Below, piece by piece: positions 26,013 through 34,600 of a stretch of DNA of 64,000 nt. A model generated the notes under the pieces. It saw only the letters and a list, made by a program, of their open reading frames with translations. It ran no database searches and was not told where the DNA came from. The number at the start of each line of letters is the position of its first letter. Positions within the stretch are counted from its first letter, which is position 1. Location: contig NZ_VCNI01000001.1 of assembly GCF_005937185.1 (NCBI RefSeq), positions 1,422,657 through 1,486,656 on the forward strand, in the 5' to 3' direction. The position numbers and the translations under genes are program-made. Source of the stretch: Flagellimonas algicola (GTDB lineage: Bacteria > Bacteroidota > Bacteroidia > Flavobacteriales > Flavobacteriaceae).

Positions 26013-27191
26013 ATGTCGCAAATGAGACTATCAGTTTTGCTTTTGATGTTCTTTCTGTTGTCAGGAGGACGATTACTTTCCCAGACCCCTTCGCTATCTG
26101 AAAACTCCCAAATAAGTTTATTAACCTGTGCAGCAGGGGATGAACTTTATTCCATGTTTGGTCATACCGCATTTCGGGTTCAAGATTCTGTGTTGGGTAT
26201 CGATGTAGTATACAATTATGGCACTTTCGATTTTAACCGCCCCAACTTCTATTCAAATTTTGTAAAGGGCCGATTGATCTATTCCTTGTCCCGAAGAAGC
26301 TTTGATCGTTTTTTATTTGAGTATGAGCTTGAGAAACGATGGGTAAGGGAACAAATCCTAGATCTAAGCTTGGAGGAAAAGAACCAGCTCCTTAATTTTT
26401 TTGAGACCAATTACCTTCCTGAAAACCGGGATTACCTCTACGATCCCTTATTGAACAATTGCTCCAGTATCACTGGGAACATTTTAAAGGACCAATTTGG
26501 AGATGCCCTGGTCTTTGATGGCTCTCATTTGGACCAACAATACACCTTTAGGCAATTGGTGAGACAAAACATGGATTTAAATTCATGGGCAAGCTTTGGC
26601 ATAGATGTGGCCTTTGGCTCCGTAGTGGACCGAAAGGCAACGGTACAGGAACACATGTTTCTTCCTTATTATGCCATGCAACAAATCAGGAACACCACCA
26701 AAGATGGCAAACCTTTGCTCAAAAGGGAGCGTACCATCTTAGACTATGCAGAAATTACCCCGTCTGGCTTTTTCCCACTTTCCCCCTTATTTTGGTTTGC
26801 TCTATTACTCTTGTTTACCGCAATTGTAACCTATCTTGATCACAAACACGGTACCCGAAGTAGGTGGCTGGATTTTACCCTATTCCTATTGACGGGGCTC
26901 ATAGGCACCTTCCTTTTGATTCTTTGGTTGGCCACCGATCATACCTCGACACCTTGGAACTATAATATACTGTGGGCATTACCTGCCAATTTGGGCACGG
27001 CCTACGTTTTTGTGTTTCCACAACATTTGCCTGCCTGGTTTGCAAAGTATCTTTGGACAGCCATTAGCTTTTTGGCGCTCATGATCATTCTTTGGGTATT
27101 TAACGTCCAGATTTTTTCTCCGGTTCTGATTCCATTACTTTTGACCTTGGCCATACGATATGGTTATCTCCTCAAATTCACCAAGAGCTAG
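26013..27191 (+). CDS. DUF4105 (Lnb N-terminal periplasmic domain) membrane protein
   Basis: A 392-residue protein with a signal peptide (about 1-23, ending LLSQ), a DUF4105/Lnb-type domain (about 28-190) and about five C-terminal membrane helices (from about 250). Conserved residues of the domain are visible: LLTCAAGDELYSMFGHTAFRV, YNYGTFDF and YDPLLNNCSSITGN, giving a Cys-His pattern like that of NlpC/P60-like hydrolases. Some DUF4105 proteins are lipoprotein N-acyltransferases (Lnb) that make lyso-lipoproteins; this one has the same topology idea but I cannot assign that activity. Confidence 0.8.
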   Translation: MSQMRLSVLLLMFFLLSGGRLLSQTPSLSENSQISLLTCAAGDELYSMFGHTAFRVQDSVLGIDVVYNYGTFDFNRPNFYSNFVKGRLIYSLSRRSFDRFLFEYELEKRWVREQILDLSLEEKNQLLNFFETNYLPENRDYLYDPLLNNCSSITGNILKDQFGDALVFDGSHLDQQYTFRQLVRQNMDLNSWASFGIDVAFGSVVDRKATVQEHMFLPYYAMQQIRNTTKDGKPLLKRERTILDYAEITPSGFFPLSPLFWFALLLLFTAIVTYLDHKHGTRSRWLDFTLFLLTGLIGTFLLILWLATDHTSTPWNYNILWALPANLGTAYVFVFPQHLPAWFAKYLWTAISFLALMIILWVFNVQIFSPVLIPLLLTLAIRYGYLLKFTKS

Positions 27192-27212
27192 CCACGGTCT
27201 AAATAACTTTCC

Positions 27213-29090
27213 ATGAACTTATTGACAGTAGAAAACATATCTAAATCTTATGGCGAACTGGTCTTGTTTTCCAATATTTCTTTCGGAATCAACAAAGACC
27301 AAAAAATAGCCTTGATTGCCAAGAACGGGAGTGGCAAGACCTCCATTCTCAACATCATGTCGGGGCAAGATGTGTCGGAAACCGGTCAGGTAGTATCCAG
27401 AAAGGGGATAAAAATTTCTTTTTTGGAGCAAGAACCCAATCTGAATCCCAATTTGACTATAGAGGAAACCATTTTTACTACGGACAATGAAATTCTAAAA
27501 GTCATTGCCAACTATGAAAAGGCTGTACTAAATCCTGATGATACCGACCGTTACCAACAGGCATTTGATGCCATGGAGCAGCACAGCGCCTGGGATTTTG
27601 AGACGCAATACAAACAAATTCTATATAAACTGCATCTGAACCAATTGGATGCCAAGGTTAATACCTTATCCGGGGGGCAGAAAAAACGATTGGCCTTGGC
27701 CAATGCCCTCTTGAATAAGCCCGACCTACTCATCCTGGACGAGCCAACAAACCATCTGGACCTAAAAATGATCGAGTGGTTGGAAGCTTACTTTTCCAAG
27801 GAGAACATCACCCTGTTCATGGTGACCCACGATCGGTACTTCTTGGAACGGGTTTGCAATGAAATCATTGAGCTAGATAACAACCAACTGTATAGTTACA
27901 AAGGAAATTACTCCTATTATCTCAGGGAAAAAGAAGCCAGGGAGGAAAGGGAAGCCGTTGAGCAACACAAGACCAAACTGCTATTTAAAAAGGAATTGGA
28001 TTGGATGCGAAGACAACCCAAAGCACGAACCACTAAATCCAAATCAAGAATTGACGATTTCACTGAAATCAAGAAAAAAGCGCACCAAAGAAGACAAGAT
28101 CATCAAGTTCAACTCGAATTGAACATGGAACGTTTGGGCAGTAAAATTTTGGAACTTCATAATGTTTCCAAGGCTTTTGATGAAAAAACGATTCTCAATA
28201 AGTTCGATTACAACTTCAACAAAGGAGAACGGGTGGGAATCATTGGTCAAAATGGAACCGGGAAATCCACTTTTTTGAACTTGATTACCCAAAGCGAAAA
28301 ACCAGATGGTGGCAAGATCGTGGTTGGTGACACCCTAAAGTTTGGTTACTACACCCAAAAAGGAATCCCCGTCAAGGAAGGACAAAAGGTCATTGATGTG
28401 ATCAGGGAGTTCGGTGATTATATTCCCCTAAAGAAAGGGAAGCAAATCTCTGCCCAGCAACTCTTGGAACGTTTTCTGTTTGATCGCAAAAAGCAGTACG
28501 ATTTTGTGGAAAAATTAAGCGGTGGGGAACGCAAACGGCTCTATTTGTGTACGGTTTTGATCCAAAATCCAAACTTTTTGATTCTGGACGAGCCCACCAA
28601 TGATTTGGATATCGTAACCCTGAACGTTCTGGAGAGTTTTCTTCTGGATTTTCCCGGTTGTTTGATCGTGGTATCCCACGACCGCTATTTTATGGATAAA
28701 ATTGTGGATCACCTTTTTGTTTTTAAAGGCAACGGCCTTATTGAAGATTTCCCTGGCAATTATTCGGACTTTAGAGCTTACGAAAACAGCAGGGTACTGG
28801 CAGAAAGAGAGGCCAAGAGCAATAGTTCCGATAAAACTGAAAAAATCTCTTGGAAGGAAAAGGATGCTTCCAGAAAACTGTCCTATCTGGAACAAAAGGA
28901 ACACAAGCAACTGGAAAAGGAAATCCAAAAGCTTGAAGAACAAAAGGCAAGTTTACAAAACCAATTCCTTGATCCTGAACTAAGCGGCGATGCCATCGCT
29001 AAATTATCTGTAGAGTTAAACCAAATAACGGATCAAATAGAAACCAAAACGGAACGTTGGTTCGAACTTTCGGCAATTTTGGAAGGTTAA
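27213..29090 (+). CDS. ABC-F family ATPase (Uup-like)
   Basis: A 625-residue cytosolic protein with two ABC ATPase domains and no membrane segment. Walker A motifs are AKNGSGKTS (36-44; the first Gly is Ala) and GQNGTGKST; signatures are LSGGQKKRLALANALL and LSGGERKRLYLCTVL; Walker B boxes are LLILDEPTNHLD and FLILDEPTNDLD. A linker helix pair and a C-terminal coiled coil (about 545-620; KEIQKLEEQKASLQ) match Uup, which acts on ribosomes and branched DNA. A single-base gap links it to the next gene. Confidence 0.9.
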   Translation: MNLLTVENISKSYGELVLFSNISFGINKDQKIALIAKNGSGKTSILNIMSGQDVSETGQVVSRKGIKISFLEQEPNLNPNLTIEETIFTTDNEILKVIANYEKAVLNPDDTDRYQQAFDAMEQHSAWDFETQYKQILYKLHLNQLDAKVNTLSGGQKKRLALANALLNKPDLLILDEPTNHLDLKMIEWLEAYFSKENITLFMVTHDRYFLERVCNEIIELDNNQLYSYKGNYSYYLREKEAREEREAVEQHKTKLLFKKELDWMRRQPKARTTKSKSRIDDFTEIKKKAHQRRQDHQVQLELNMERLGSKILELHNVSKAFDEKTILNKFDYNFNKGERVGIIGQNGTGKSTFLNLITQSEKPDGGKIVVGDTLKFGYYTQKGIPVKEGQKVIDVIREFGDYIPLKKGKQISAQQLLERFLFDRKKQYDFVEKLSGGERKRLYLCTVLIQNPNFLILDEPTNDLDIVTLNVLESFLLDFPGCLIVVSHDRYFMDKIVDHLFVFKGNGLIEDFPGNYSDFRAYENSRVLAEREAKSNSSDKTEKISWKEKDASRKLSYLEQKEHKQLEKEIQKLEEQKASLQNQFLDPELSGDAIAKLSVELNQITDQIETKTERWFELSAILEG

Positions 29091-29091
29091 C

Positions 29092-29592
29092 ATGTATTTC
29101 AGAATCACTTCTTATCTAAATTTTCTTTTGAAATCCACCAACGAGCATGGGGTACATTCTCCCTTTGTTTTCCAGTTTGTGACCCAGTGCTTGTACAGTA
29201 AGGGCAAAGTTCATAAAAGCAAAAGCATAAATATCCTTTTGAAGTGCATCCCCTATTTTGATGTTAAAAAAGTGGCCATTTTAGATCATTTACTAGCCGC
29301 TCAAACCATAATGAAGTCCTCTCCAGATTTAGAATATGATCAACCTCAATTTGATGCGGTCTTTGCCAGTCAGTTTGATCTGTTCCATTTCAATCAATTG
29401 ATTTACGAAGGAAAACTTCATAACGATAGTGTGATTTTATTTGATGGAATACATCGAAATCCACAAAAACAAGAACAATGGCTGTCATTGATTACTTCTC
29501 CAAAAATCACGGTAAGTATGGATATGTATCATTTGGGAGCTGTTTTCATCCGAAGGGAGCAAGAAAAGGAACATTTCACCATCCGGATTTAA
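29092..29592 (+). CDS. Shortened class I methyltransferase relative, probably without SAM site
   Basis: A 166-residue protein. Its ends look like flavobacterial class I SAM methyltransferases of ~240 residues: the N-terminus has a KSTNEHGVHSPFVFQF segment and the C-terminus has DSVILFDGIHRNP and a final RREQEKEHFTIRI. The middle, where the glycine-rich SAM-binding motif (ELGTSxGI type) belongs, is replaced by KVAILDHLLAAQTIMKSSP with no glycine loop and about 70 residues are missing. The frame is intact, so it is either a non-catalytic relic or a repurposed protein. Position right after ABC-F is the usual place of this methyltransferase. Confidence 0.65.
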   Translation: MYFRITSYLNFLLKSTNEHGVHSPFVFQFVTQCLYSKGKVHKSKSINILLKCIPYFDVKKVAILDHLLAAQTIMKSSPDLEYDQPQFDAVFASQFDLFHFNQLIYEGKLHNDSVILFDGIHRNPQKQEQWLSLITSPKITVSMDMYHLGAVFIRREQEKEHFTIRI

Positions 29593-29608
29593 AAAAGTAA
29601 TTTTAGGT

Positions 29609-29764
29609 ATGGAAAGTGCAACAACAGATTACACCATTTGGTACGTACTTGGAATCCTCTTTCTTATTTATCTGATTATCCTTTTCAGCAACAGAAGAGG
29701 CAAAAGACGCAGAAAATCAAGACGATTCATGGACGGTAAAAGACGTCATAATAAGTCCAACTAA
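29609..29764 (+). CDS. 51-residue single-span membrane protein with basic tail
   Basis: ATG at 29609, TAA at 29762-29764. The protein has one hydrophobic helix (about 9-26, YTIWYVLGILFLIYLIIL) followed by a strongly basic tail (RRGKRRRKSRRF, then GKRRHNK): about 14 of the last 24 residues are Lys, Arg or His. Orientation should be N-out/C-in by the positive-inside rule. The tail could bind nucleic acid, ribosomes or phospholipid. It follows the methyltransferase-like gene by 16 bp on the same strand. I know no family name. Confidence 0.6.
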   Translation: MESATTDYTIWYVLGILFLIYLIILFSNRRGKRRRKSRRFMDGKRRHNKSN

Positions 29765-29804
29765 CAATAAACAATTTGCAATTAACAGTAAACAATTTGC
29801 AATT
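29762..29804. repeat. Tandem 21-bp repeat (two copies)
   Basis: Two copies of TAACARTAAACAATTTGCAA-T, at 29762-29783 and 29783-29804, with one mismatch (A/G) and a 21-bp period. The first copy begins with the stop codon of the small membrane protein gene. Confidence 0.75.
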
Positions 29805-29837
29805 GGAATGTATTGGAGCCGCTTCTTAAACTCGCCC

Positions 29838-29876
29838 ATTGATAATTGCTAATTGATAATTGTTCATTGATAATTG
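29838..29876. repeat. Triple ATTGATAATTG repeat
   Basis: Three identical 11-mers ATTGATAATTG at 29838-29848, 29852-29862 and 29866-29876, at a 14-bp period. The last copy ends 5 bp before the adenosyltransferase ATG. Together with the 21-bp repeats upstream, partly complementary, they could fold into an A/T-rich stem. Confidence 0.75.
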
Positions 29877-29881
29877 AATAC

Positions 29882-30442
29882 ATGAAAATTTACACCAAAA
29901 CAGGCGATAAGGGAACTACTGCGCTATTTACTGGCAAGCGCGTCCCCAAGCACCATATTCGTATAGAGAGTTACGGAACCATAGATGAGCTGAACTCTTT
30001 TTTGGGCTTGCTACGAGATCTGGAGATGGACGAACACACTAAAGCTGTGCTATCCCTTGTCCAGAACAAGTTGTTCACGGTTGGCGCCATCTTAGCCACG
30101 GAACCCACCAAGGAAAACCGATTAAAAATCCCTAGAATTTCTGAGGCGGATATTCATTTATTGGAGAAAGAAATGGATCAAATGAACGAAGAGCTTCCGG
30201 AAATGTCCCATTTTATTCTTCCTGGTGGCCACACCACCGTGTCATACTGTCATATTGCCAGAACTGTTTGCAGAAGAGCAGAACGGATGATCTCCTACCT
30301 TCATGAAAATGACCCCGTCCCAGAAAGTCTGTTGTCATATATCAATCGTCTTTCCGACTACCTTTTTGTATTGGCACGAAAGTTGTCAAAAGAACTGCAA
30401 GCAGAAGAGGTCAAGTGGATTCCCGAAAAATTGAAAGAATAA
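29882..30442 (+). CDS. ATP:cob(I)alamin adenosyltransferase (PduO type)
   Basis: A 186-residue PduO-type adenosyltransferase making adenosylcobalamin. The N-terminal YTKTGDKGTTALF ATP-binding loop, IDELNSFLG, CRRAERMI and the C-terminal INRLSDYLFVLAR motif are all present, so it looks fully active. I start at MKIYTKTGD (29882) because the longer reading frame only adds translated repeat sequence. It supplies the coenzyme for methylmalonyl-CoA mutase; the chaperone gene meaB is 15 kb away in the same window. Confidence 0.92.
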   Translation: MKIYTKTGDKGTTALFTGKRVPKHHIRIESYGTIDELNSFLGLLRDLEMDEHTKAVLSLVQNKLFTVGAILATEPTKENRLKIPRISEADIHLLEKEMDQMNEELPEMSHFILPGGHTTVSYCHIARTVCRRAERMISYLHENDPVPESLLSYINRLSDYLFVLARKLSKELQAEEVKWIPEKLKE

Positions 30443-30506
30443 TTCCTAATTTTCTGCGTTTCAGATTAACACGCTAAAAATATTTTTTAAATAATGCCGA
30501 TTTTAC

Positions 30507-30536
30507 TTGACAAATTGGGTTTAAAAATTATTTTTG
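30507..30536 (+). promoter_or_regulatory. Promoter of the DUF2795 gene
   Basis: TTG at 30507-30509, a 19-bp spacer and TATTTTTG at 30529-30536 make a full match to TTG-N17-23-TAnnTTTG. Predicted leader is about 23 nt. Confidence 0.7.
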
Positions 30537-30562
30537 CAAAAAATAAAAATCAAACCGTTACT

Positions 30563-30787
30563 ATGTACTGGACATTAGAATTAGCTTCATATTTAAGTGA
30601 TGCGCCTTGGCCAGCCACCAAAGACGAATTAATAGATTACGCCATCCGAACCGGAGCTCCGTTGGAAGTTGTGGAAAACCTGCAGTCCATGGAAGAGGAA
30701 GGTGGCGAAATATACGAGTCCATTGAGGAAATCTGGCCCGATTATCCCACCGAGGAAGATTACCTCTGGAACGAGGATGAGTATTAA
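30563..30787 (+). CDS. DUF2795 small acidic protein
   Basis: A 74-residue DUF2795 protein: MYWTLELASYLSDAPWPATKDELIDYAIRTGAP is the family core (helix, PWPATK turn, helix), followed by a very acidic tail (IEEIWPDYPTEEDYLWNEDEY). It is cytosolic and of unknown function, highly conserved in Bacteroidota. I start at 30563 since the upstream extension in frame overlaps the promoter. It is a monocistronic unit with its own promoter and a strong terminator. Confidence 0.88.
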   Translation: MYWTLELASYLSDAPWPATKDELIDYAIRTGAPLEVVENLQSMEEEGGEIYESIEEIWPDYPTEEDYLWNEDEY

Positions 30788-30810
30788 ACTTCTAAAAAAG
30801 AAATCAAACT

Positions 30811-30836
30811 AAAAAGCCTCATTCGAGGCTTTTTTT
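30811..30836 (+). terminator. Intrinsic terminator after the DUF2795 gene
   Basis: AAAAGCCTC-ATTC-GAGGCTTTTTTT: a perfect stem of 5 GC-rich plus 4 A:T pairs, a 4-nt loop and a T run. The stem is preceded by A residues, so it could also work on the minus strand. Confidence 0.9.
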
Positions 30837-31001
30837 ATGCCTTTCCTGAAAGGTTGACAACTAAGAAGGTTCATTGCACTTTCATTGGATGCCAGGAATT
30901 TAGAGGCAATCTTACCACGAAACTTGGGCCAGTAACCTTAAAATGTGGGTGCCAAGGTTAATTTTATAATCAATTTTAATGCGTTTATAAGGAGTTCTCT
31001 G

Positions 31002-31009
31002 TAATTTTG
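31002..31009 (+). promoter_or_regulatory. Candidate -7 element for secA
   Basis: TAATTTTG matches TAnnTTTG. Transcription would begin near 31013, at the 10-bp palindrome CCTTGCAAGG (31014-31023), giving a leader of about 70 nt. There is no good -33 box. Confidence 0.45.
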
Positions 31010-31082
31010 ACAGCCTTGCAAGGGCATTCCAAGCCGTTCTGGACAATGGAACAACTTTTGCAATTCAAAAGAAAATTTATTC

Positions 31083-34000
31083 ATGAGCTTTATTAATTCC
31101 GTACTAAAGGTTTTTGTTGGGGATAAATCCGAGAAAGATGTAAAAGCACTACAGCCTTTGGTAAAAGAGATCAGATCCTTTGAACAAGCGTTGGAAGGAT
31201 TGTCACATGATCAACTCCGTCAAAAAACAACTGCGTTTAAATCGCAGATAGCAGAGGATTGTAAGGAAATCAATGACCAAATCGCTGCACTCAAAGAAGA
31301 AGTTCAAAACTCCACCGATATTGATCGCAACGAGGAAATTTACTCCGAGATAGATAAGCTCAATGAAGAGGCCTACAAAATTTCAGAGAATACTTTGAAT
31401 TCCATTTTGCCCGAAGCATTTGCTGTGGTTAAAGAAACCGCCAAACGTTTTACCAACAATGAAACCTTGACTGTAACTGCCACGGAATTTGATCGCGCCC
31501 TGTCCGGTTCCAAAGACTATGTTACGTTGGATGGAGACGACGCCATTTGGAAAAATTCGTGGGATGCCGCAGGCAAGGAAGTGACCTGGGACATGATTCA
31601 TTATGATGTTCAGCTCATTGGTGGAATTTCCTTGCATCAGGGTAAGATTGCAGAAATGCAGACTGGAGAAGGAAAGACTTTGGTCGCCACCCTCCCACTC
31701 TATCTCAACGCACTTTCTGGGAAAGGAGCTCACTTGGTAACCGTAAATGATTATTTGGCAAAACGGGATAGCGCATGGATGGCTCCTATTTTTGAGTTCC
31801 ATGGCCTTTCCGTGGATTGTATAGACAAACACCAACCCAATTCTGACGGAAGAAGGGCCGCCTATAATTCCGATATCACCTATGGTACCAACAACGAATT
31901 TGGTTTTGATTATCTAAGGGACAATATGGCCCATACTCCTGGAGATTTGGTACAACCTCCGCATCATTATGCCATTGTGGATGAGGTGGATTCCGTTTTA
32001 ATCGATGATGCCCGTACCCCTTTAATTATATCCGGCCCAGTTCCCGAAGGAGATCGCCATGAATTTAATGAGCTAAAACCCAAGGTTTCAGATATCGTTC
32101 AAAAACAACGGCAACATTTGACAGGGGTTTTGGCTGAGGCCAAGAAGCTCATCAAGGAAGGGGATAGCAAAGAAGGTGGATTCCTATTGCTACGTGTGTA
32201 CCGAGGTCTTCCAAAGAACAAGGCACTTATTAAGTTTTTGAGCGAAGAAGGGGTAAAACAACTGCTTCAAAAAACGGAAAACTTCTACATGCAGGATAAC
32301 AACAGGGAAATGCCCAAAGTGGATGCCGACCTGTTGTTTACCATCGATGAAAAAAACAACCAGATTGAATTGACCGATAAAGGGGTCGATTACATCTCTG
32401 GAGACCAAGACAAGGATTTCTTTGTGATGCCAGACATTGGTGGTGAAATTGCCAAAATTGAGGAGCAAGAACTGGAAATTGAAAAAGAAGCAGAACTTAA
32501 GGAAGACCTTTTTAAGGATTTTGCGGTAAAAAGTGAACGTATCCACACCATGAGCCAATTGCTCAAGGCCTACACCCTCTTTGAAAAAGATGTGGAGTAT
32601 GTGGTGATGGACAACAAGGTGATGATCGTGGACGAGCAGACCGGCCGTATTATGGACGGAAGACGTTATTCCGATGGGCTGCACCAAGCTATTGAAGCCA
32701 AGGAGAATGTGAAGATTGAGGCCATGACCCAAACTTTCGCCACCATTACCTTGCAGAATTACTTCAGGATGTACAATAAGCTAGCTGGGATGACCGGTAC
32801 GGCAGTTACTGAAGCAGGGGAATTCTGGGAAATCTACAAGTTGGATGTGATGGAAATCCCAACAAATAGACCAATCGCCAGGGATGATCGCCACGATTTG
32901 ATCTATAAAACCAAGCGAGAAAAATATAATGCCATTATTGAAGAGGTAACAGAGCTATCAAAGGCTGGACGACCTGTTCTTATTGGTACTACCTCCGTTG
33001 AGATTTCTGAGTTGCTATCCAAACTTTTGAGCGTTCGAAAGGTTCCACACAACGTTCTTAACGCCAAATTGCATAAAAAAGAAGCCGATATTGTTGCCGA
33101 AGCAGGTAACGCTGGCGTAGTAACCATTGCCACAAACATGGCAGGTCGTGGTACGGATATTAAATTGAGTGATCAAGTCAAATCGGCTGGCGGACTGGCT
33201 ATTGTGGGTACAGAAAGGCACGATTCCCGTCGAGTGGATAGACAGCTACGAGGACGTTCCGGACGTCAAGGAGATGTGGGTAGTTCCCAATTCTATGTGT
33301 CGCTGGAAGATAACCTTATGCGCTTGTTTGGCTCGGACCGTGTAGCCAAAATGATGGACCGTATGGGACTGGAAGAAGGTGAAGTGATACAGCATTCCAT
33401 GATGACCAAGTCTATTGAGCGGGCCCAGAAAAAGGTGGAGGAGAACAACTTCGGAATTCGTAAGCGTCTTTTGGAGTACGATGACGTAATGAACGCCCAG
33501 CGTGAAGTGGTCTACAAACGTAGGAGACACGCTTTGCAAGGTGAACGTTTGAAGGTGGACATTGCAAATATGATCTACGACACCTGCGAGGTTATAGCAG
33601 ATACCAACAAATTAGCCGAAGATTACAAAAACTTCGAGTTTGAGTTGATCAAATACTTTTCCATTACCTCTCCGGTTACGGAGGAGGAATTCAGCAAACT
33701 GAGTTTCCAGGAAATTGCCAATCAGGTTTACAAACAGGCATATGATTTCTATCAGCAAAAGATGGAACGTAGTGCCACAGTGGCTTTTCAGGTGATCAAA
33801 AAAGTGTACGAGGACCAGACCAACAAGTTTGAGCGTATTGTGGTTCCATTTACGGATGGCATCAAAACCTTGAATGTGGTAACCAACCTGGAAGAGGCCT
33901 ATAGCAGTGATGGTAAGCAATTGATCACGGATTTCGAAAAGAACATCTCACTGGCCATCATAGATGATTCCTGGAAAACGCATCTGCGTAAAATGGACGA

Positions 34001-34445
34001 GTTAAAACAATCCGTTCAATTGGCGGTGCACGAACAAAAAGATCCCCTGTTGATCTATAAGTTTGAGGCCTTTGAGCTCTTCAAGGACATGATTGACAAA
34101 GTAAACAAGGAAGTAATATCCTTTTTGTTCAAAGGAGAGCTTCCATCGGAGAATAGCAATCAAATCCAAGAGGCCAGAAACGTAAGGAGACCCAAGGAAA
34201 ATCTAAAAACTTCCAAGGAGGAAATCCCGAACAGTGATGAACTTGCGGCCCAAAATAGAGCTGCCGGTCAAACCCAGGGCAGAAGACCACAGGTCACTGA
34301 AACTGTGGTACGGGAAAGGCCCAAAATTGGAAGAAACGAACGGGTGACCATAAAAAATGTGATGTCCGGAGAAAGCAAGGTTGTAAAGTACAAACAAGCT
34401 GAACCTCTGATAGATAAGGGTGAATGGGTCTTGGTTGAGGAATAA
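31083..34445 (+). CDS. secA: Preprotein translocase ATPase SecA
   Basis: A 1120-residue SecA, the motor of Sec export. Walker A is MQTGEGKT (GEGKT at 195-199), followed by [15 protein letters not shown] (Walker B) and the GRGTDIKL and RGRSGRQGD motifs of NBD2. It is about 220 residues longer than E. coli SecA through family-typical inserts: charged helices near 60-110 and a segment near 340-470. The C-terminus has [23 protein letters not shown] rather than the CxCx8CH zinc motif, as in other Bacteroidota. It is a single-gene unit with a ~70-nt leader and a terminator. Confidence 0.97.
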   Translation: MSFINSVLKVFVGDKSEKDVKALQPLVKEIRSFEQALEGLSHDQLRQKTTAFKSQIAEDCKEINDQIAALKEEVQNSTDIDRNEEIYSEIDKLNEEAYKISENTLNSILPEAFAVVKETAKRFTNNETLTVTATEFDRALSGSKDYVTLDGDDAIWKNSWDAAGKEVTWDMIHYDVQLIGGISLHQGKIAEMQTGEGKTLVATLPLYLNALSGKGAHLVTVNDYLAKRDSAWMAPIFEFHGLSVDCIDKHQPNSDGRRAAYNSDITYGTNNEFGFDYLRDNMAHTPGDLVQPPHHYAIVDEVDSVLIDDARTPLIISGPVPEGDRHEFNELKPKVSDIVQKQRQHLTGVLAEAKKLIKEGDSKEGGFLLLRVYRGLPKNKALIKFLSEEGVKQLLQKTENFYMQDNNREMPKVDADLLFTIDEKNNQIELTDKGVDYISGDQDKDFFVMPDIGGEIAKIEEQELEIEKEAELKEDLFKDFAVKSERIHTMSQLLKAYTLFEKDVEYVVMDNKVMIVDEQTGRIMDGRRYSDGLHQAIEAKENVKIEAMTQTFATITLQNYFRMYNKLAGMTGTAVTEAGEFWEIYKLDVMEIPTNRPIARDDRHDLIYKTKREKYNAIIEEVTELSKAGRPVLIGTTSVEISELLSKLLSVRKVPHNVLNAKLHKKEADIVAEAGNAGVVTIATNMAGRGTDIKLSDQVKSAGGLAIVGTERHDSRRVDRQLRGRSGRQGDVGSSQFYVSLEDNLMRLFGSDRVAKMMDRMGLEEGEVIQHSMMTKSIERAQKKVEENNFGIRKRLLEYDDVMNAQREVVYKRRRHALQGERLKVDIANMIYDTCEVIADTNKLAEDYKNFEFELIKYFSITSPVTEEEFSKLSFQEIANQVYKQAYDFYQQKMERSATVAFQVIKKVYEDQTNKFERIVVPFTDGIKTLNVVTNLEEAYSSDGKQLITDFEKNISLAIIDDSWKTHLRKMDELKQSVQLAVHEQKDPLLIYKFEAFELFKDMIDKVNKEVISFLFKGELPSENSNQIQEARNVRRPKENLKTSKEEIPNSDELAAQNRAAGQTQGRRPQVTETVVRERPKIGRNERVTIKNVMSGESKVVKYKQAEPLIDKGEWVLVEE

Positions 34446-34465
34446 TCGGAAATACATAAAATTTA

Positions 34466-34498
34466 AAAAGCGGCGGTCATTTAAGGCTGCCGCTTTTG
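34466..34498 (+). terminator. Intrinsic terminator after secA
   Basis: AAAAGCGGC (34466-34474) pairs perfectly with GCCGCTTTT (34488-34496), loop of 13 nt. The T run is short, so strength may be moderate. Confidence 0.75.
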
Positions 34499-34525
34499 TT
34501 TATAACAAAAACATAGTTAGTTTTA
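34496..34525 (+). promoter_or_regulatory. Promoter of the histidine kinase gene
   Basis: TTG at 34496-34498, a 19-bp spacer and TAGTTTTA at 34518-34525 (one mismatch to TAnnTTTG). The -33 box overlaps the end of the secA terminator. The predicted leader is about 70 nt. Confidence 0.55.
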
Positions 34526-34600
34526 CATCCCAAACACCCCCACATAGCTACTTTTACTACTGCTTTTCAACCATCTGTAGTAAAAAGTAATAACCATACC

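Noticed and set aside
30840..30853. CCTTTC-CT-GAAAGG inverted repeat after the DUF2795 terminator
   Set aside because: The loop is only 2 nt, so it is a palindrome rather than a stable hairpin; the upstream terminator already explains termination.
32190..32732. 180-codon minus-strand frame inside secA
   Set aside because: It is His/Phe/Val-rich antisense of a conserved region, without a plausible start or any domain.
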